Positions 33,911 through 43,601 of a DNA stretch of 64,000 bases are shown one piece after another. Origin of the DNA: Bacillota bacterium (lineage in GTDB: Bacteria > Bacillota > UBA4882 > UBA8346); the NCBI GenBank assembly GCA_023410535.1, contig JAEYPR010000021.1, positions 62,001 to 126,000 on the forward strand, given 5' to 3'. The first letter of the stretch is position 1; each line of letters opens with the position of its first letter. The notes under the pieces are model-generated. The model was not told where the DNA came from, searched no databases, and saw only the letters and a program-made list of their open reading frames with translations. Position numbers and translations under genes: made by a program.

Positions 33911-34791
33911 ATAAACAATTTAAATCAGGTTTTGTCACCTTAATCGGCCGGCCGAATGTGGGCAAATCGAGCCTACTCAATCAAGTGGTCGGTCAAAAGA
34001 TTACGATCACTTCCGATAAACCGCAGACGACCCGGACCCAGTTGCGGGGGATCTTAACTCACCCCGATTACCAGATCGTTTGGATCGACACGCCAGGGTT
34101 ACATAAGCCGTTGCATCAGTTAGGCGCCCAAATGGTTAAAACCGCCGAGAGTGCGCTGCGTTCCGGCGATATGGTTTTATGGATCCTGGACGCCGCGCAA
34201 GGTTTGACCCCGGCGGATCTTAAAGTCTCGGAAAGTCTGCAGGGTTTGGAACTGCCGGTAATCCCGGTCTGGAATAAGCTCGACTTGTTAGAGACGGATG
34301 AGGTTCCGGAAGTTCCCGGTTTTAACAAACCGTTGGCGGTCTCGGCCGTCACCGGCCAGGGGATTCCGGAATTATTGGCGACGGTCGTCGATCAACTGCC
34401 GCTCGGTCCGCCGTTTTACCCGCCGGAAATGGTTACGGACCACCCGGAACGGTTTATCGCCGCGGAGTTCATCCGGGAACAAGTGTTGCAGTTTACCCAA
34501 GACGAGGTGCCGCATTCGGTTGCGGTTCAGGTTGACGAGTTTAAGGAGCGCAATAACAACCGGATTTATATCGAGGCGGTCATTTATGTGGAGCGCGATT
34601 CGCAGAAAGGCATCCTAATCGGCGCCAAGGGTGAACGGTTAAAACAGATCGGACAAGCCGCCCGGCAAAATATTGAAACGCTTTTAGGAACCGGCGTTTT
34701 CTTAAATCTTTGGGTTAAAGTTCGGGATAAATGGCGTAACAAACAGTCTTCGCTTCGGGAGTTTGGTTATTGGGAGCAAAATCGCGATTGA
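33907..34791 (+). CDS. era: GTPase Era
   Basis: A 294-residue GTPase that checks 16S rRNA 3' end maturation and 30S assembly. G1 is GRPNVGKSS (14-22), G3 is DTPGL (about 67), G4 is NKLD. The C-terminal KH domain contains RIYIEAVIYVERDSQKGILIGAKGERLKQIG. The start overlaps the previous stop. The ybeY-dgkA-cdd-era order is the classical Bacillota arrangement. Confidence 0.97.
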   Translation: MNKQFKSGFVTLIGRPNVGKSSLLNQVVGQKITITSDKPQTTRTQLRGILTHPDYQIVWIDTPGLHKPLHQLGAQMVKTAESALRSGDMVLWILDAAQGLTPADLKVSESLQGLELPVIPVWNKLDLLETDEVPEVPGFNKPLAVSAVTGQGIPELLATVVDQLPLGPPFYPPEMVTDHPERFIAAEFIREQVLQFTQDEVPHSVAVQVDEFKERNNNRIYIEAVIYVERDSQKGILIGAKGERLKQIGQAARQNIETLLGTGVFLNLWVKVRDKWRNKQSSLREFGYWEQNRD

Positions 34792-34834
34792 GACCGATCC
34801 CTTCTCAAACGGCGTAACGAGTGGAGTGTTGAAT

Positions 34835-36109
34835 TTGGGTAAGATCATTGCTTGGGTCTGGTTGACAGTCATCGCTTTGTTGACGCTTGGCTTTTCCTGC
34901 CGGGCCGACCAGCCGGTCCGGATCGGTTTGGTCGAGAACCAAACCGAGATCCGATTTGAGGTTACCAACGGGTATCAATTGCTCAATCTGGGATGTGAAA
35001 CGCCGCAACCTTTGGCGGAACCAGGCGATTTGGTCAGTATTACCTATAGTGATGAAACCTATTTTGTCAATGACATTCCAGTGGGAGCGGGGCCGCTGGC
35101 GTTGACCGCCGATTCGAACGTATTGGCATATAACAACCGTACTTACCGCGGCGATTTTCTCATCACGGTTCAAAACCGGAAACTAACGTTGATCAACCGG
35201 TTAATGATGGAAGAATATTTACGCGGAGTAGTGCCACGGGAGGTATCGCCTTCTTGGGAGATGGCTTCGTTGAAAGCCCAGGCGATTGCCGCCCGGACTT
35301 ATACTATTGCTTCGCTGAACCGGCATGGCGCGACCAATTATGATCTTTGCGCCACGACGCATTGTCAGGTCTATGGCGGCGCGACCGCCGAACATCCCAA
35401 CACCGATCGGGCGGTGGCCGAAACCGCCGGACAGATTGTGACCTATAACAACAAGGTCATCTCGGCTTTTTACTTTGACTCGTCGGGCGGATATACCTCC
35501 GATGTCGCCGATGTATGGGGTGCGTCCATTCCCTACTTGAAGCCGGTGCCGGATTGGGACTTTAAATCGCCAAAGGCGCAGTGGACCAAAACGTTTAATT
35601 GGCCGGAATTTCAAGTGATCATTGCGAAAAGTTACCCCAAGATCGGGGCGTTGCAACAGATCCTGCCGGTGGCGTTTGGCCGGGAGGGACGGGTCATGAA
35701 GTTATTATTGAAAGGGGCTTTTGGGGAGACCACCGTCAACGCGGAACAGTTCCGCTATAACACCGGTTTGTTAAGCTCCAATTTTCAACTGGCAGTAATT
35801 TACGGGCCGGAGCCGTGTTTGACATTGTGGTGGGCGCATCGCTCCGTTTATCCCGAGGTGTTGACGGCCAATACCGACGTTCCCGGGCTGGCGGCCGATG
35901 TGCTAAATCCGCCGTGGGATAATCCCGATCCCTGGGAGTGGCTGCGCGATAAGGAACCGGTCAAAGTCGTGATCAAAGGTTCCGGATGGGGCCACGGCGT
36001 CGGCCTGAGCCAGGAAGGGGCCAAAACAATGGCTGAAGCCGGGTATAATGAACGACAAATATTGGAATATTTCTATCCGGGAGCAAAAGTTACGCAGTGG
36101 GGCAATTGA
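34835..36109 (+). CDS. spoIID: SpoIID/LytB-family peptidoglycan hydrolase
   Basis: A 424-residue exported protein. An N-terminal hydrophobic helix (IIAWVWLTVIALLTLGF) is followed by the SpoIID domain: NRLMMEEYLRGVVPREVSPSWEMASLKAQAIAARTY with the catalytic Glu region, then TTHCQVYGG, ISAFYFDSSGGYTSDV and GSGWGHGVGLSQEGA. SpoIID is a lytic transglycosylase for engulfment, made in the mother cell. TTG 34835, 8 nt after GTGGAG, is the most plausible start; the beginning lies within 70 bp of the era stop. Confidence 0.9.
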   Translation: MGKIIAWVWLTVIALLTLGFSCRADQPVRIGLVENQTEIRFEVTNGYQLLNLGCETPQPLAEPGDLVSITYSDETYFVNDIPVGAGPLALTADSNVLAYNNRTYRGDFLITVQNRKLTLINRLMMEEYLRGVVPREVSPSWEMASLKAQAIAARTYTIASLNRHGATNYDLCATTHCQVYGGATAEHPNTDRAVAETAGQIVTYNNKVISAFYFDSSGGYTSDVADVWGASIPYLKPVPDWDFKSPKAQWTKTFNWPEFQVIIAKSYPKIGALQQILPVAFGREGRVMKLLLKGAFGETTVNAEQFRYNTGLLSSNFQLAVIYGPEPCLTLWWAHRSVYPEVLTANTDVPGLAADVLNPPWDNPDPWEWLRDKEPVKVVIKGSGWGHGVGLSQEGAKTMAEAGYNERQILEYFYPGAKVTQWGN

Positions 36110-36171
36110 GTGGAAGAATCAATTGCGTTCAAACTGATTTTTAAATTTAGCGATATTGGAGTCCTTGCTTC

Positions 36172-37194
36172 ATGCTGGTTCGTGATTTCGATTATGAGTT
36201 ACCGGAGGAATTGATCGCCCAGGAACCGGTGGAACCGCGCGATCATTCCCGGTTAATGGTTTTGGACCGGCAACGGCAGACTGTTGCCGATCATCATTTT
36301 TATGAACTGCCCCAGTTTTTGCGGGCAGGTGATCTATTGATTTTTAATAATACCCGGGTCATCCCGGCCCGGCTGTTTGGAACCAAAGACGGTCCCGGCG
36401 GGGCAAATGTCGAGGTCTTTTTACTTAAGGAAAAGCTGACCAATGTTTGGGAGTGTCTAGTCCGTCCCGGGAAGCGATTGAAAGCCGGCGCCGTGATTCA
36501 GTTCCCAGGCGGCATGACCGGCACTGTCAATGCGTTTGGGGCGGAAGGAACCCGGATCATTGAGTTCAAAGGAACGGGAGATTTTCGGGAATGGCTTCAT
36601 CAACATGGTAACACCCCCTTGCCGCCTTATATCACCAAAGCGGTGACCGATCCCGAGCGTTATCAGACTGTTTACGGGGTGCATGAGGGCTCGGTGGCGG
36701 CGCCCACCGCCGGACTTCATTTTACACCGGAATTGTTGGACAAACTAGCAGCGGCCGGGGTCCAGTTAGACTACCTCACGCTCAATGTCGGGCTGGGAAC
36801 CTTTCGGCCGGTGCAAGTGGCGACGATCGAAGAGCACCATATGCATTCGGAGTTTTTCACCTTGCCGGCGGAGTTGGTGGCGCGGATTAAAGCCACCAAA
36901 CAGGCGGGAGGCCGGGTGATTGCCGTGGGGACGACGGTGGTGCGGGTGCTGGAATCGCAAGCGGCCGACGGAGAGTTGACAGCCGGTTCCGGTGAGACCG
37001 CGATCTTTATTTATCCCGGATTTCAATTTAAGGTGATCGACGGGATGATCACCAACTTTCACTTGCCTTGCTCGACCTTGCTGATGTTGGTCGCGGCCTT
37101 TGCCGGGCAAGCTTTCGTCTTGGAAAGTTACAATTACGCGGTGCGGAACCGCTATCGTTTTTTTAGTTTTGGCGACGCGACGCTGGTTTTTTGA
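36172..37194 (+). CDS. queA: S-adenosylmethionine:tRNA ribosyltransferase-isomerase
   Basis: A 340-residue enzyme that makes epoxyqueuosine in tRNA from preQ1. DFDYELPEELIAQ, IFNNTRVIPARLFG, VAAPTAGLHFT and GLGTFRPV are the family motifs, and TNFHLPCSTLLMLVAAFAG ends the fold. It immediately precedes tgt, its pathway partner. Confidence 0.98.
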   Translation: MLVRDFDYELPEELIAQEPVEPRDHSRLMVLDRQRQTVADHHFYELPQFLRAGDLLIFNNTRVIPARLFGTKDGPGGANVEVFLLKEKLTNVWECLVRPGKRLKAGAVIQFPGGMTGTVNAFGAEGTRIIEFKGTGDFREWLHQHGNTPLPPYITKAVTDPERYQTVYGVHEGSVAAPTAGLHFTPELLDKLAAAGVQLDYLTLNVGLGTFRPVQVATIEEHHMHSEFFTLPAELVARIKATKQAGGRVIAVGTTVVRVLESQAADGELTAGSGETAIFIYPGFQFKVIDGMITNFHLPCSTLLMLVAAFAGQAFVLESYNYAVRNRYRFFSFGDATLVF

Positions 37195-37248
37195 CCTTAC
37201 TTATTATTAGGAAAGTTTCACATCAAAATATACTCGAGGAGTTTTTTT

Positions 37249-38361
37249 ATGGGGTTCAGTTTCAAAGTACAGCAACATTCCACTGAGAACCGGGGCCGGG
37301 TCGGCTTGTTGGAGACCTTCCACAGTCAGATTGAGACGCCGGTGTTTATGCCTGTCGGTACCCAAGGTACGGTAAAGGCGATGACGGTTGATGATTTGCG
37401 GCAGATTGGGTTTAAAATGATTTTGGGCAATACCTATCATTTGTATATGCGACCGGGCGTTGATGTTGTCAGTGAAGCCGGCGGACTGCACCGTTTCGCC
37501 AATTGGCCGGAGTCGATGCTGACCGACAGCGGCGGTTTTCAAGTCTTCAGTTTGGCGAAGTTAAATAAGGTGACGGAACAAGGAGTCACTTTCCGCTCGC
37601 ACATTGATGGTTCCGCCCATTTGTTCACGCCGGAACGGGTGATGGAGATTGAGATGGGGCTGGGCGCCGACATTGCCATGGTCTTTGATGTTTGCCTGCC
37701 GTATCCTTCGGATTATCAAAAAGCCAAGGAAGCAATGGAACGGACCTGTCGCTGGGCAGAGCGCTGCCTCAAGGCTCACAACCGTCCCGACCAAGTATTA
37801 TTTGGTATTGTGCAAGGAGTTACTTATAAGGATTTACGCCAGGCCAGCGCCAGGAGCTTATCGGAGATGAACTTCCCCGGTTACGCCATCGGCGGGTTAA
37901 GCGTCGGCGAACCCAAACCGATTATGTATGAGGCGCTTGACTATACGGTTCCGGAATTGCCGGAAGATAAACCGCGTTATCTGATGGGCGTCGGTTCGCC
38001 GGATACGCTTTGGGAGGGCGTCGAACGGGGAATCGATATGTTTGACTGTGTCTTTCCAACCCGGATTGCCCGGAACGGCACGGCGTTAACCTCTGTCGGC
38101 CGGGTGATCATCCGCGACGCGCGCTACGCGCGGGATTTTGGACCGTTAGACCCGAATTGTTCATGTAAAACCTGCACCGGATACTCCCGGGCTTACCTCC
38201 GCCATCTTTTTAAGGCTGGGGAGATTCTCGGCGGACACCTGGTGACCTATCATAACCTGCATTTCTTGCATCATGTTATGGAAGAGATTCGGACCGGCTT
38301 GAAGACAGGGACTTTTGCCGAACGCAAAGCGGAGTTTTTCCGGATGTACGATCAAGCGTAA
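37249..38361 (+). CDS. tgt: queuine/preQ1 tRNA-guanine transglycosylase
   Basis: A 370-residue enzyme exchanging G34 for preQ1 in GUN-anticodon tRNAs. GNTYHLYMRPG, LTDSGGFQVFSL (nucleophile region) and IGGLSVGEP are diagnostic; the zinc site is CSCKTCTGYSRAYLRHLF plus a downstream His. GAGGAG precedes ATG 37249. Confidence 0.98.
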   Translation: MGFSFKVQQHSTENRGRVGLLETFHSQIETPVFMPVGTQGTVKAMTVDDLRQIGFKMILGNTYHLYMRPGVDVVSEAGGLHRFANWPESMLTDSGGFQVFSLAKLNKVTEQGVTFRSHIDGSAHLFTPERVMEIEMGLGADIAMVFDVCLPYPSDYQKAKEAMERTCRWAERCLKAHNRPDQVLFGIVQGVTYKDLRQASARSLSEMNFPGYAIGGLSVGEPKPIMYEALDYTVPELPEDKPRYLMGVGSPDTLWEGVERGIDMFDCVFPTRIARNGTALTSVGRVIIRDARYARDFGPLDPNCSCKTCTGYSRAYLRHLFKAGEILGGHLVTYHNLHFLHHVMEEIRTGLKTGTFAERKAEFFRMYDQA

Positions 38362-38415
38362 GAGGAAAAATCTTTTGCCATGTCGAATGTAGTAAATAAA
38401 AGGAGGTGTACATAA

Positions 38416-38727
38416 ATGAACTGGTTTTTACTTGCAGCTGGAACACAGGCTGCGGCAGCCCCGGCGCCTAACCCCATGGGGATGAATTTGATCTTAATCC
38501 TGTTTCTTGGCGTTTTTTGGGTGTTCATGATTATGCCCCAACGAAAACAACAGAAACAACGCGAACAGATGTTGAAAAACCTCAAAAAAGGCGATAAAGT
38601 CATTACCTCTGGTGGTATTCACGGTGAGGTCGTTGATTTTGACGGCGACGACGATATTAAGGTACGCGTCTCCGATAAAGTCGAGATGAAATTTACCCGG
38701 AGTTCCATTGCCAAAGTGAAGGGCTGA
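38416..38727 (+). CDS. yajC: preprotein translocase subunit YajC
   Basis: A 103-residue single-span membrane protein that joins SecDF-YidC. The hydrophobic segment NLILILFLGVFWVFMIM is followed by PQRKQQKQREQMLKNLKKGDKVITSGGIHGEV, the family core. AAAGGAGGTG precedes ATG 38416. A strong terminator follows, separating it from secDF. Confidence 0.96.
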   Translation: MNWFLLAAGTQAAAAPAPNPMGMNLILILFLGVFWVFMIMPQRKQQKQREQMLKNLKKGDKVITSGGIHGEVVDFDGDDDIKVRVSDKVEMKFTRSSIAKVKG

Positions 38728-38754
38728 AGAGAGTGCAAACTCTCTTTTTTTTTT
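38727..38754 (+). terminator. terminator of queA-tgt-yajC
   Basis: AAGAGAGT/ACTCTCTT stem, GCAA loop, then a long T run. Confidence 0.9.
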
Positions 38755-38848
38755 ATGTGTTCGGATGCGGCGCAGAAGGTCGTCACCGGAACCGAATGGC
38801 GGTGTTTTACGTTATATGATTGGAAATAAAATTTTAGGAGTAACACCC

Positions 38849-39511
38849 ATGACAGCATCATTAGCTACAATTAAAAAAGACCCGGTGATCAGCGCCTTTA
38901 TTCAGAAGGCCGATGAACATCTGGGAGTTTTGGGATATACCGAACACGGCTTTCGCCATGCCGGACTGGTATCCAATATCTCACAAAATATTTTGTTACG
39001 GTTAGGTTTTCCGGAACGCCAAGCGGAACTGGCCGCGATCGCCGGTTATCTGCATGATATTGGCAATTTGATCAACCGCCACGATCACGGTCGTCTAGGC
39101 GCGGTGATGGCCTTACATTATCTCTTGGACAAGGGGTTTGATCCGGGGGAAGCCGCCACCATTGCCGGGGCGGTCGGTAATCATGAGGAGGAATGCGGGG
39201 AGGCGGTCAATAACGTCTCCGCCGCATTGATTTTGGCCGACAAATCCGATGTGCACCGGAGCCGGGTCCGCAACCGGGAGGTTGTCAAGTTTGACATTCA
39301 CGACCGGGTGAACTATGCGGCGGTCCATTCGTTTTTAAATGTCAATGATGAGAAACGGACCATCACGTTAGAATTGAAGATCGAAAATGAGATCTGTCCG
39401 GTGATGGAATACTTCGAGATCTTCCTGTCACGGATGATGATGTGCCGCCGGGCCGCCACCTTCCTGGGGTGTCAGTTTAAGATCGAGATTAATGGTAATA
39501 GCCTTCTTTAA
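38849..39511 (+). CDS. HD-domain phosphohydrolase
   Basis: A 220-residue cytosolic protein with a predicted metal-dependent HD hydrolase: GYTEHGFRHAGLV, AGYLHDIGNLINRHDHGRLGA and ILADKSDVHRSRVR supply the His/Asp ligands. The substrate is unknown; similar proteins sit near secDF in other Bacillota. TAGGAG is 8 nt before ATG 38849; an ATG at 38816 lacks a binding site. Confidence 0.82.
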   Translation: MTASLATIKKDPVISAFIQKADEHLGVLGYTEHGFRHAGLVSNISQNILLRLGFPERQAELAAIAGYLHDIGNLINRHDHGRLGAVMALHYLLDKGFDPGEAATIAGAVGNHEEECGEAVNNVSAALILADKSDVHRSRVRNREVVKFDIHDRVNYAAVHSFLNVNDEKRTITLELKIENEICPVMEYFEIFLSRMMMCRRAATFLGCQFKIEINGNSLL

Positions 39512-39616
39512 AATATTGAAATGCCAAAATTATTTTATTCCCGGTCGATTTGCAACACAATCGGATATATTTGTCAAAACAGGGTAGAACTTTAGTTTCC
39601 AGGCAGCTCCGTTTCG

Positions 39617-39645
39617 TTGACAACTGTTTCCGAAACCGATATAAT
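39617..39645 (+). promoter_or_regulatory. consensus sigma-A promoter of the secDF operon
   Basis: TTGACA, 17-nt spacer, TATAAT: exact consensus, about 110 nt upstream of the small membrane protein that opens the operon. Confidence 0.88.
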
Positions 39646-39758
39646 GAAATAGGTTTTTTTAGCGAATTATTGGGCTCAGGTTTGCATATGGGCATTCTTA
39701 AGCAGTTCGTTATCAGGCCGTTGGGGAAAGAATGTAAATTTAGGGGGTAGTTGCGACG

Positions 39759-39914
39759 ATGTTTAAAATTATCGTTGTAGTAATTGTGGTATTAGTTATT
39801 GGTCTTTTTGCAATTGGAGCCTATAAAGCGGAAAAAGTTGTCGCGGAGAAAGCGCGTCTGGCGTTAGAAAGCAGCAAAGCGAAATCTGGAGATAAAAACG
39901 CTACCAAAAAGTAG
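39759..39914 (+). CDS. 51-residue single-span membrane protein
   Basis: A short frame: FKIIVVVIVVLVIGLFAIGA forms one transmembrane helix, followed by a charged, Lys/Ala/Glu-rich tail ending NATKK. AGGGGG lies about 10 nt before ATG 39759, and a consensus promoter is upstream. It is followed 17-29 nt later by another small membrane protein and then secD. I do not recognise a family; its position suggests a role linked to Sec or the envelope, which is inference. Confidence 0.7.
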   Translation: MFKIIVVVIVVLVIGLFAIGAYKAEKVVAEKARLALESSKAKSGDKNATKK

Positions 39915-39943
39915 ATCGCGAGGGATGTGCTTTGGAGCGGCAA

Positions 39944-40339
39944 ATGAAACTCAGATGGACATTGATTGTTGTAATCATTCTTTGTTGCGGCATCATATAT
40001 CCGTTTGATTTAGACAATGCAAACCTGGACAAGCGGTTCCCATTGGGAGATACAGCGGGTCATCTTGTCAATGGATTTCAAAATACTCAAAATCCGACAG
40101 GGGATACCGGAAGCTATATCTATCGGGCGAATCCGGTTCCGGGGATCAATTATGAACTCGTTTATCTAAAAAGGCTGCAGCCGTTTTGGGATAAGTTATT
40201 GGTTGTCAAACCCGTTAGCATAACAACTGGGTTTTTCTTTTCGTTATTGGTGATTCGATTGTTTTCGCTCTTTTATCAGACGTCCCGAACCAGTTCGGAA
40301 GGGGACGCCGCTGACAAGCGAATCTTGGGGTTTTGTTGA
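39944..40339 (+). CDS. uncharacterised membrane protein upstream of secD
   Basis: A 131-residue protein with hydrophobic helices at each end (WTLIVVIILCCGIIYPF and VSITTGFFFSLLVIRLF) flanking an exposed domain of about 70 residues (DLDNANLDKRFPLGDTAGHL...). The starts TTG 39932 and ATG 39944 are both possible; the latter has GGAG 6-9 nt upstream. It lies 22 bp before secD in the same transcript. I do not recognise the family. Confidence 0.65.
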   Translation: MKLRWTLIVVIILCCGIIYPFDLDNANLDKRFPLGDTAGHLVNGFQNTQNPTGDTGSYIYRANPVPGINYELVYLKRLQPFWDKLLVVKPVSITTGFFFSLLVIRLFSLFYQTSRTSSEGDAADKRILGFC

Positions 40340-40361
40340 ACTATGAAAAGGAGGAGTCGAT

Positions 40362-41888
40362 TTGAGACAGGATTTGCGTTGGAAAGTTGCAACAATTTTA
40401 ATTATAACATTAGTTTTTGCCTTAGTGATCAGCCCAATGGCTAAGACCTTTTTTAAGGGTGAACCGATTCGCTTGGGATTGGATCTTAAGGGCGGAATGG
40501 AACTTTTGTTAGCTCCCGATTACCGGTTAGGTTCGAATGCCGTCTTCCGGATCGGCGATGAGTTAACCGCAAAACTCAAGCAAGCCAATATCGACGCCCA
40601 AGTCGCACCATTGGGTGTGCTGGACGGCGATCGTTATGACGGTTTGAAATTTACGTTTGCGAACGCCGGTGATGTGGAACGCGCGCTGAATAGCGGCGCT
40701 TTCCCCAGCAGATATCAGTTGAATCTCTTTGGCGAGGAGAAAAACCTCAATTTCGAAACCGCCATCCAAGGAAACGTGGTCGACCTGAAGATTCTGCAAG
40801 ATCCGCGGGATTTCCCGGAGGATTCTTTGGAACGGTCGCAAGCGATTATCGATAACCGGATCAGCGAAGCCGCTTCCGGAATGGCCGAAGCCGATGTGCG
40901 GCTCGACGGTAAAGGTCGTGTCAACGTCCAGCTGCCCGGAATCAGTTCCTTGCAACAGGCGAAAGAATTGATCACCGCCACCGGCCGGTTAACCTTCCGT
41001 ATTGATAATAAAATTGTGTTGGACGGAACCGATTTGCGGGATATCAAGGTTGGTTTCGATGCGCAAGGTGGAAAAGGCTATGTAATTAACTTCACGTTCA
41101 AGGGCCAGGGCGCCAAACAGTTGGAAGCCGTCACTTCAGCGAATGTCGGCAAAAAGATGGCCGTCTACCTTGACGAAAGCATGTTGATGGAACCGGTAAT
41201 CCAAACGGCGTTGCCGGATGGTTCGGGTCAGATTACCTTTGGTAACGCGACCAGTAAGGAAGAGATCGAAAAGTACGCGTTGTTGATGAAGTCCGGTGCC
41301 CTTCCGTTGTCGTTGAAAATTGTGCAATCGACTCAGGTGGCCCCGACCCTCGGTAAAGAAATTGTGCAACAGAGTTTGGTCGCCGGTGTCATCGGTTTTG
41401 CGATGGTCATCGTATTTATGATCGTGTTTTACAGCCTGCCGGGCTTACTGGCTGATGTGGCATTGATTATTTATGGAATTTTATTGCTGGGGGTCATGGC
41501 GATCTTCCGCGGCGTTTTGACCTTGCCGGGCATCGCCGGCTTTATCCTGACGCTCGGTATGGCGGTTGACGCCAATATCATCATCTTTGAGCGGATTAAA
41601 GACGAGATTCGTAATGGCAAGCGGGTACGCGCCGCGATTCAAGGCGGGTTTAATCGCGCTTTCTCCGCGGTGTTCGATTCAAACCTTACCACGATTCTTT
41701 CTGCGATCGTATTGTGGATTTTTGGTAGCGGTTCGATTAAGGGATTCGCCTTAACATTAGGCCTTGGTGTTTTGATCAGTATGTTTACGGCGATCTTTGT
41801 AACAAGGGTTTTCCTCGAATGGCGCACCGACCATGATCCGGACCGTTATGCCAAATTCTTCGGGGCCAAGGAGGTAAAAGAATCATGA
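40362..41888 (+). CDS. secD: protein translocase subunit SecD
   Basis: A 508-residue RND-like membrane protein using the proton gradient to aid protein export. The N-terminal helix is followed by LGLDLKGGMELLL, the periplasmic P1 domain, and DANIIIFERIKDEIRNGKRVRAAIQGGFNRAFSAVFDSNLTTI in the six-helix membrane part. TTG 40362 follows AAAAGGAGGAG. It overlaps secF by 4 nt. Confidence 0.97.
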   Translation: MRQDLRWKVATILIITLVFALVISPMAKTFFKGEPIRLGLDLKGGMELLLAPDYRLGSNAVFRIGDELTAKLKQANIDAQVAPLGVLDGDRYDGLKFTFANAGDVERALNSGAFPSRYQLNLFGEEKNLNFETAIQGNVVDLKILQDPRDFPEDSLERSQAIIDNRISEAASGMAEADVRLDGKGRVNVQLPGISSLQQAKELITATGRLTFRIDNKIVLDGTDLRDIKVGFDAQGGKGYVINFTFKGQGAKQLEAVTSANVGKKMAVYLDESMLMEPVIQTALPDGSGQITFGNATSKEEIEKYALLMKSGALPLSLKIVQSTQVAPTLGKEIVQQSLVAGVIGFAMVIVFMIVFYSLPGLLADVALIIYGILLLGVMAIFRGVLTLPGIAGFILTLGMAVDANIIIFERIKDEIRNGKRVRAAIQGGFNRAFSAVFDSNLTTILSAIVLWIFGSGSIKGFALTLGLGVLISMFTAIFVTRVFLEWRTDHDPDRYAKFFGAKEVKES

Positions 41889-42841
41889 ATTTATTGAAGT
41901 ACCGTTGGTATTTTGTGGGAGTTTTCTTGGTGACGATGTTGCTGAGTGTCGTGTTTTTGTTTGTCAATCCCTATAACGGTTGGGGAACCAAGCCGGGATC
42001 GTCCTTAAACCTGGGAATTGACTTTACCGGCGGAACCAAGATTTATTTTCCGCTTTCCCGGGCCGTCTCTTCCAGTGAAGTGGTGGCAGTGCTGGAAAAG
42101 ATCAAATTACCCAATTTCAAATATAACCCGCCGCAACCTAATGAGTTTTTTGATACGCGCGGCGTGCGGCAACACCAAGTCATCGTCTATACGCGCTTTT
42201 TAAATGACTCCGAGCAGGAAGTCGTGGTGAAAGCGTTGGAAGCTGAGTTTGGGAAACCCGCTTCAAATCAAGGGTTGGATATTACCCGGGTTGATCCGTT
42301 AATCGGAAAAGAATTGATTGACAACGCCTTATGGGCGGTAACTCTTGCTACGTTGCTGATGATGGGGTATATCTGGTTCCGTTTTGAATTGGCATCAGGC
42401 ATCGCGGCCATCGTCGCTTTACTGCATGACACGTTATTTATGTTAGGTGTGTTCGCTTTCTTCGGACAGGAAGTCAACTCGACGATGATTGCGGCAGTGT
42501 TGACCATTCTCGGGTATTCGATCAATGACACGATTGTGGTGTTTGACCGGATTCGTGAGAATATGAAATTTAAACACCGGGATACCCCCTTTGTGGAATT
42601 GGCCAACGACAGTATTTTACAAACCCTCCGCCGTTCCTTAAATACCGGGTTAACCACCATCTTGGCTGTTTGTGTGCTATATTTGATGGTTCCCAGTATT
42701 CAGGAGTTCTGTTTCGCCTTGTTGGTGGGTTTGGTGTCCGGAACCTACTCCTCCATCTTCGTGGCCAGCCCGATTTGGGCGGTCTACAAAGACTGGCAGG
42801 AACGGAAAAAGACCAATCGGGTCGCAACATCCACCCGTTAA
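41885..42841 (+). CDS. secF: protein translocase subunit SecF
   Basis: A 318-residue partner of SecD. LGIDFTGGTKIYF near the start, ILGYSINDTIVVFDRIRENMKF and SLNTGLTTILAV in the membrane domain are diagnostic. Start overlaps the secD stop (ATGA), and a strong terminator follows. Confidence 0.97.
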   Translation: MNLLKYRWYFVGVFLVTMLLSVVFLFVNPYNGWGTKPGSSLNLGIDFTGGTKIYFPLSRAVSSSEVVAVLEKIKLPNFKYNPPQPNEFFDTRGVRQHQVIVYTRFLNDSEQEVVVKALEAEFGKPASNQGLDITRVDPLIGKELIDNALWAVTLATLLMMGYIWFRFELASGIAAIVALLHDTLFMLGVFAFFGQEVNSTMIAAVLTILGYSINDTIVVFDRIRENMKFKHRDTPFVELANDSILQTLRRSLNTGLTTILAVCVLYLMVPSIQEFCFALLVGLVSGTYSSIFVASPIWAVYKDWQERKKTNRVATSTR

Positions 42842-42849
42842 GCAACCCC

Positions 42850-42880
42850 AAAAACCCCTTCCGAGTGAAGGGGTTTTTTC
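42850..42880 (+). terminator. terminator of secDF
   Basis: AAACCCCTTC/GAAGGGGTTT stem, CGAGT loop, T run. Confidence 0.92.
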
Positions 42881-43022
42881 TTTGCTGCAATCCCATTGCG
42901 GAACCATCCGAAAAGAAGGTCTTTGAACCTTCTCTCCAAGCATATGTTTCATATGAAATGGAATATATATCGCATCGAGAGACGTTTATAAACCTGCGGC
43001 GGATGATACGGGAGGAGCACGG

Positions 43023-43463
43023 ATGGAATATCTTAACCTGCAAATGAGTTCCTTGCTGATCTTATTGGGAACAGGCTGGTTCCTGGGAGCTTTCTTCGAT
43101 CTGTACCGGGTGTTGCGTTGCCGGACCCGGCGTAACTTTTTCACCGATCTCCTGGGGGATCTGGTCTTTTGGTTACTGGCGTTGTGCGGCGCCGGACTCT
43201 TGATTTATTGGGGCACTTGGCTTGAGTTACGGCTTTATGTCTGGCTGATTATTGCCGTAGGGTTGGTTTTGTATTTCAGTTTCTTCAGTCCGGTTTTGAT
43301 TCCGCTATTTTTACGTTTTTGGCAGATGGTCGGCTGGTTGCCGCGGCAAGTGGCCAACGGAGTTTGGCATGCCCGGATAATAGCCCGCAAAGCCGGTTGG
43401 CTGCTGGCTAAGAAAACTAGCTTACCCAAACAGGGGGAAACAAAGGGGAAAAAATCATCATAA
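43023..43463 (+). CDS. yabQ: spore cortex biosynthesis protein YabQ
   Basis: A 146-residue protein with about four membrane helices. LILLGTGWFLGAFFDLYRVLR and LGDLVFWLLALCGAGLLIYW match the YabQ family, which is needed for spore cortex formation in Bacillus. GGGAGGAGCACGG precedes ATG 43023. In Bacillus yabQ is next to yabP and divIC; those are not adjacent here. Confidence 0.85.
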   Translation: MEYLNLQMSSLLILLGTGWFLGAFFDLYRVLRCRTRRNFFTDLLGDLVFWLLALCGAGLLIYWGTWLELRLYVWLIIAVGLVLYFSFFSPVLIPLFLRFWQMVGWLPRQVANGVWHARIIARKAGWLLAKKTSLPKQGETKGKKSS

Positions 43464-43601
43464 ATTTTTGACTGAATTGAAAAAAAATTGCGAAAAATTA
43501 ATTTTCCAGTAATTTAAATCAGGTTACAGCCGATAATTTGGAAGAGGAGATTATAGTTACTTGTCAGTATCGATTATTCATTGAGGAATTTTGATTGCGC
43601 C

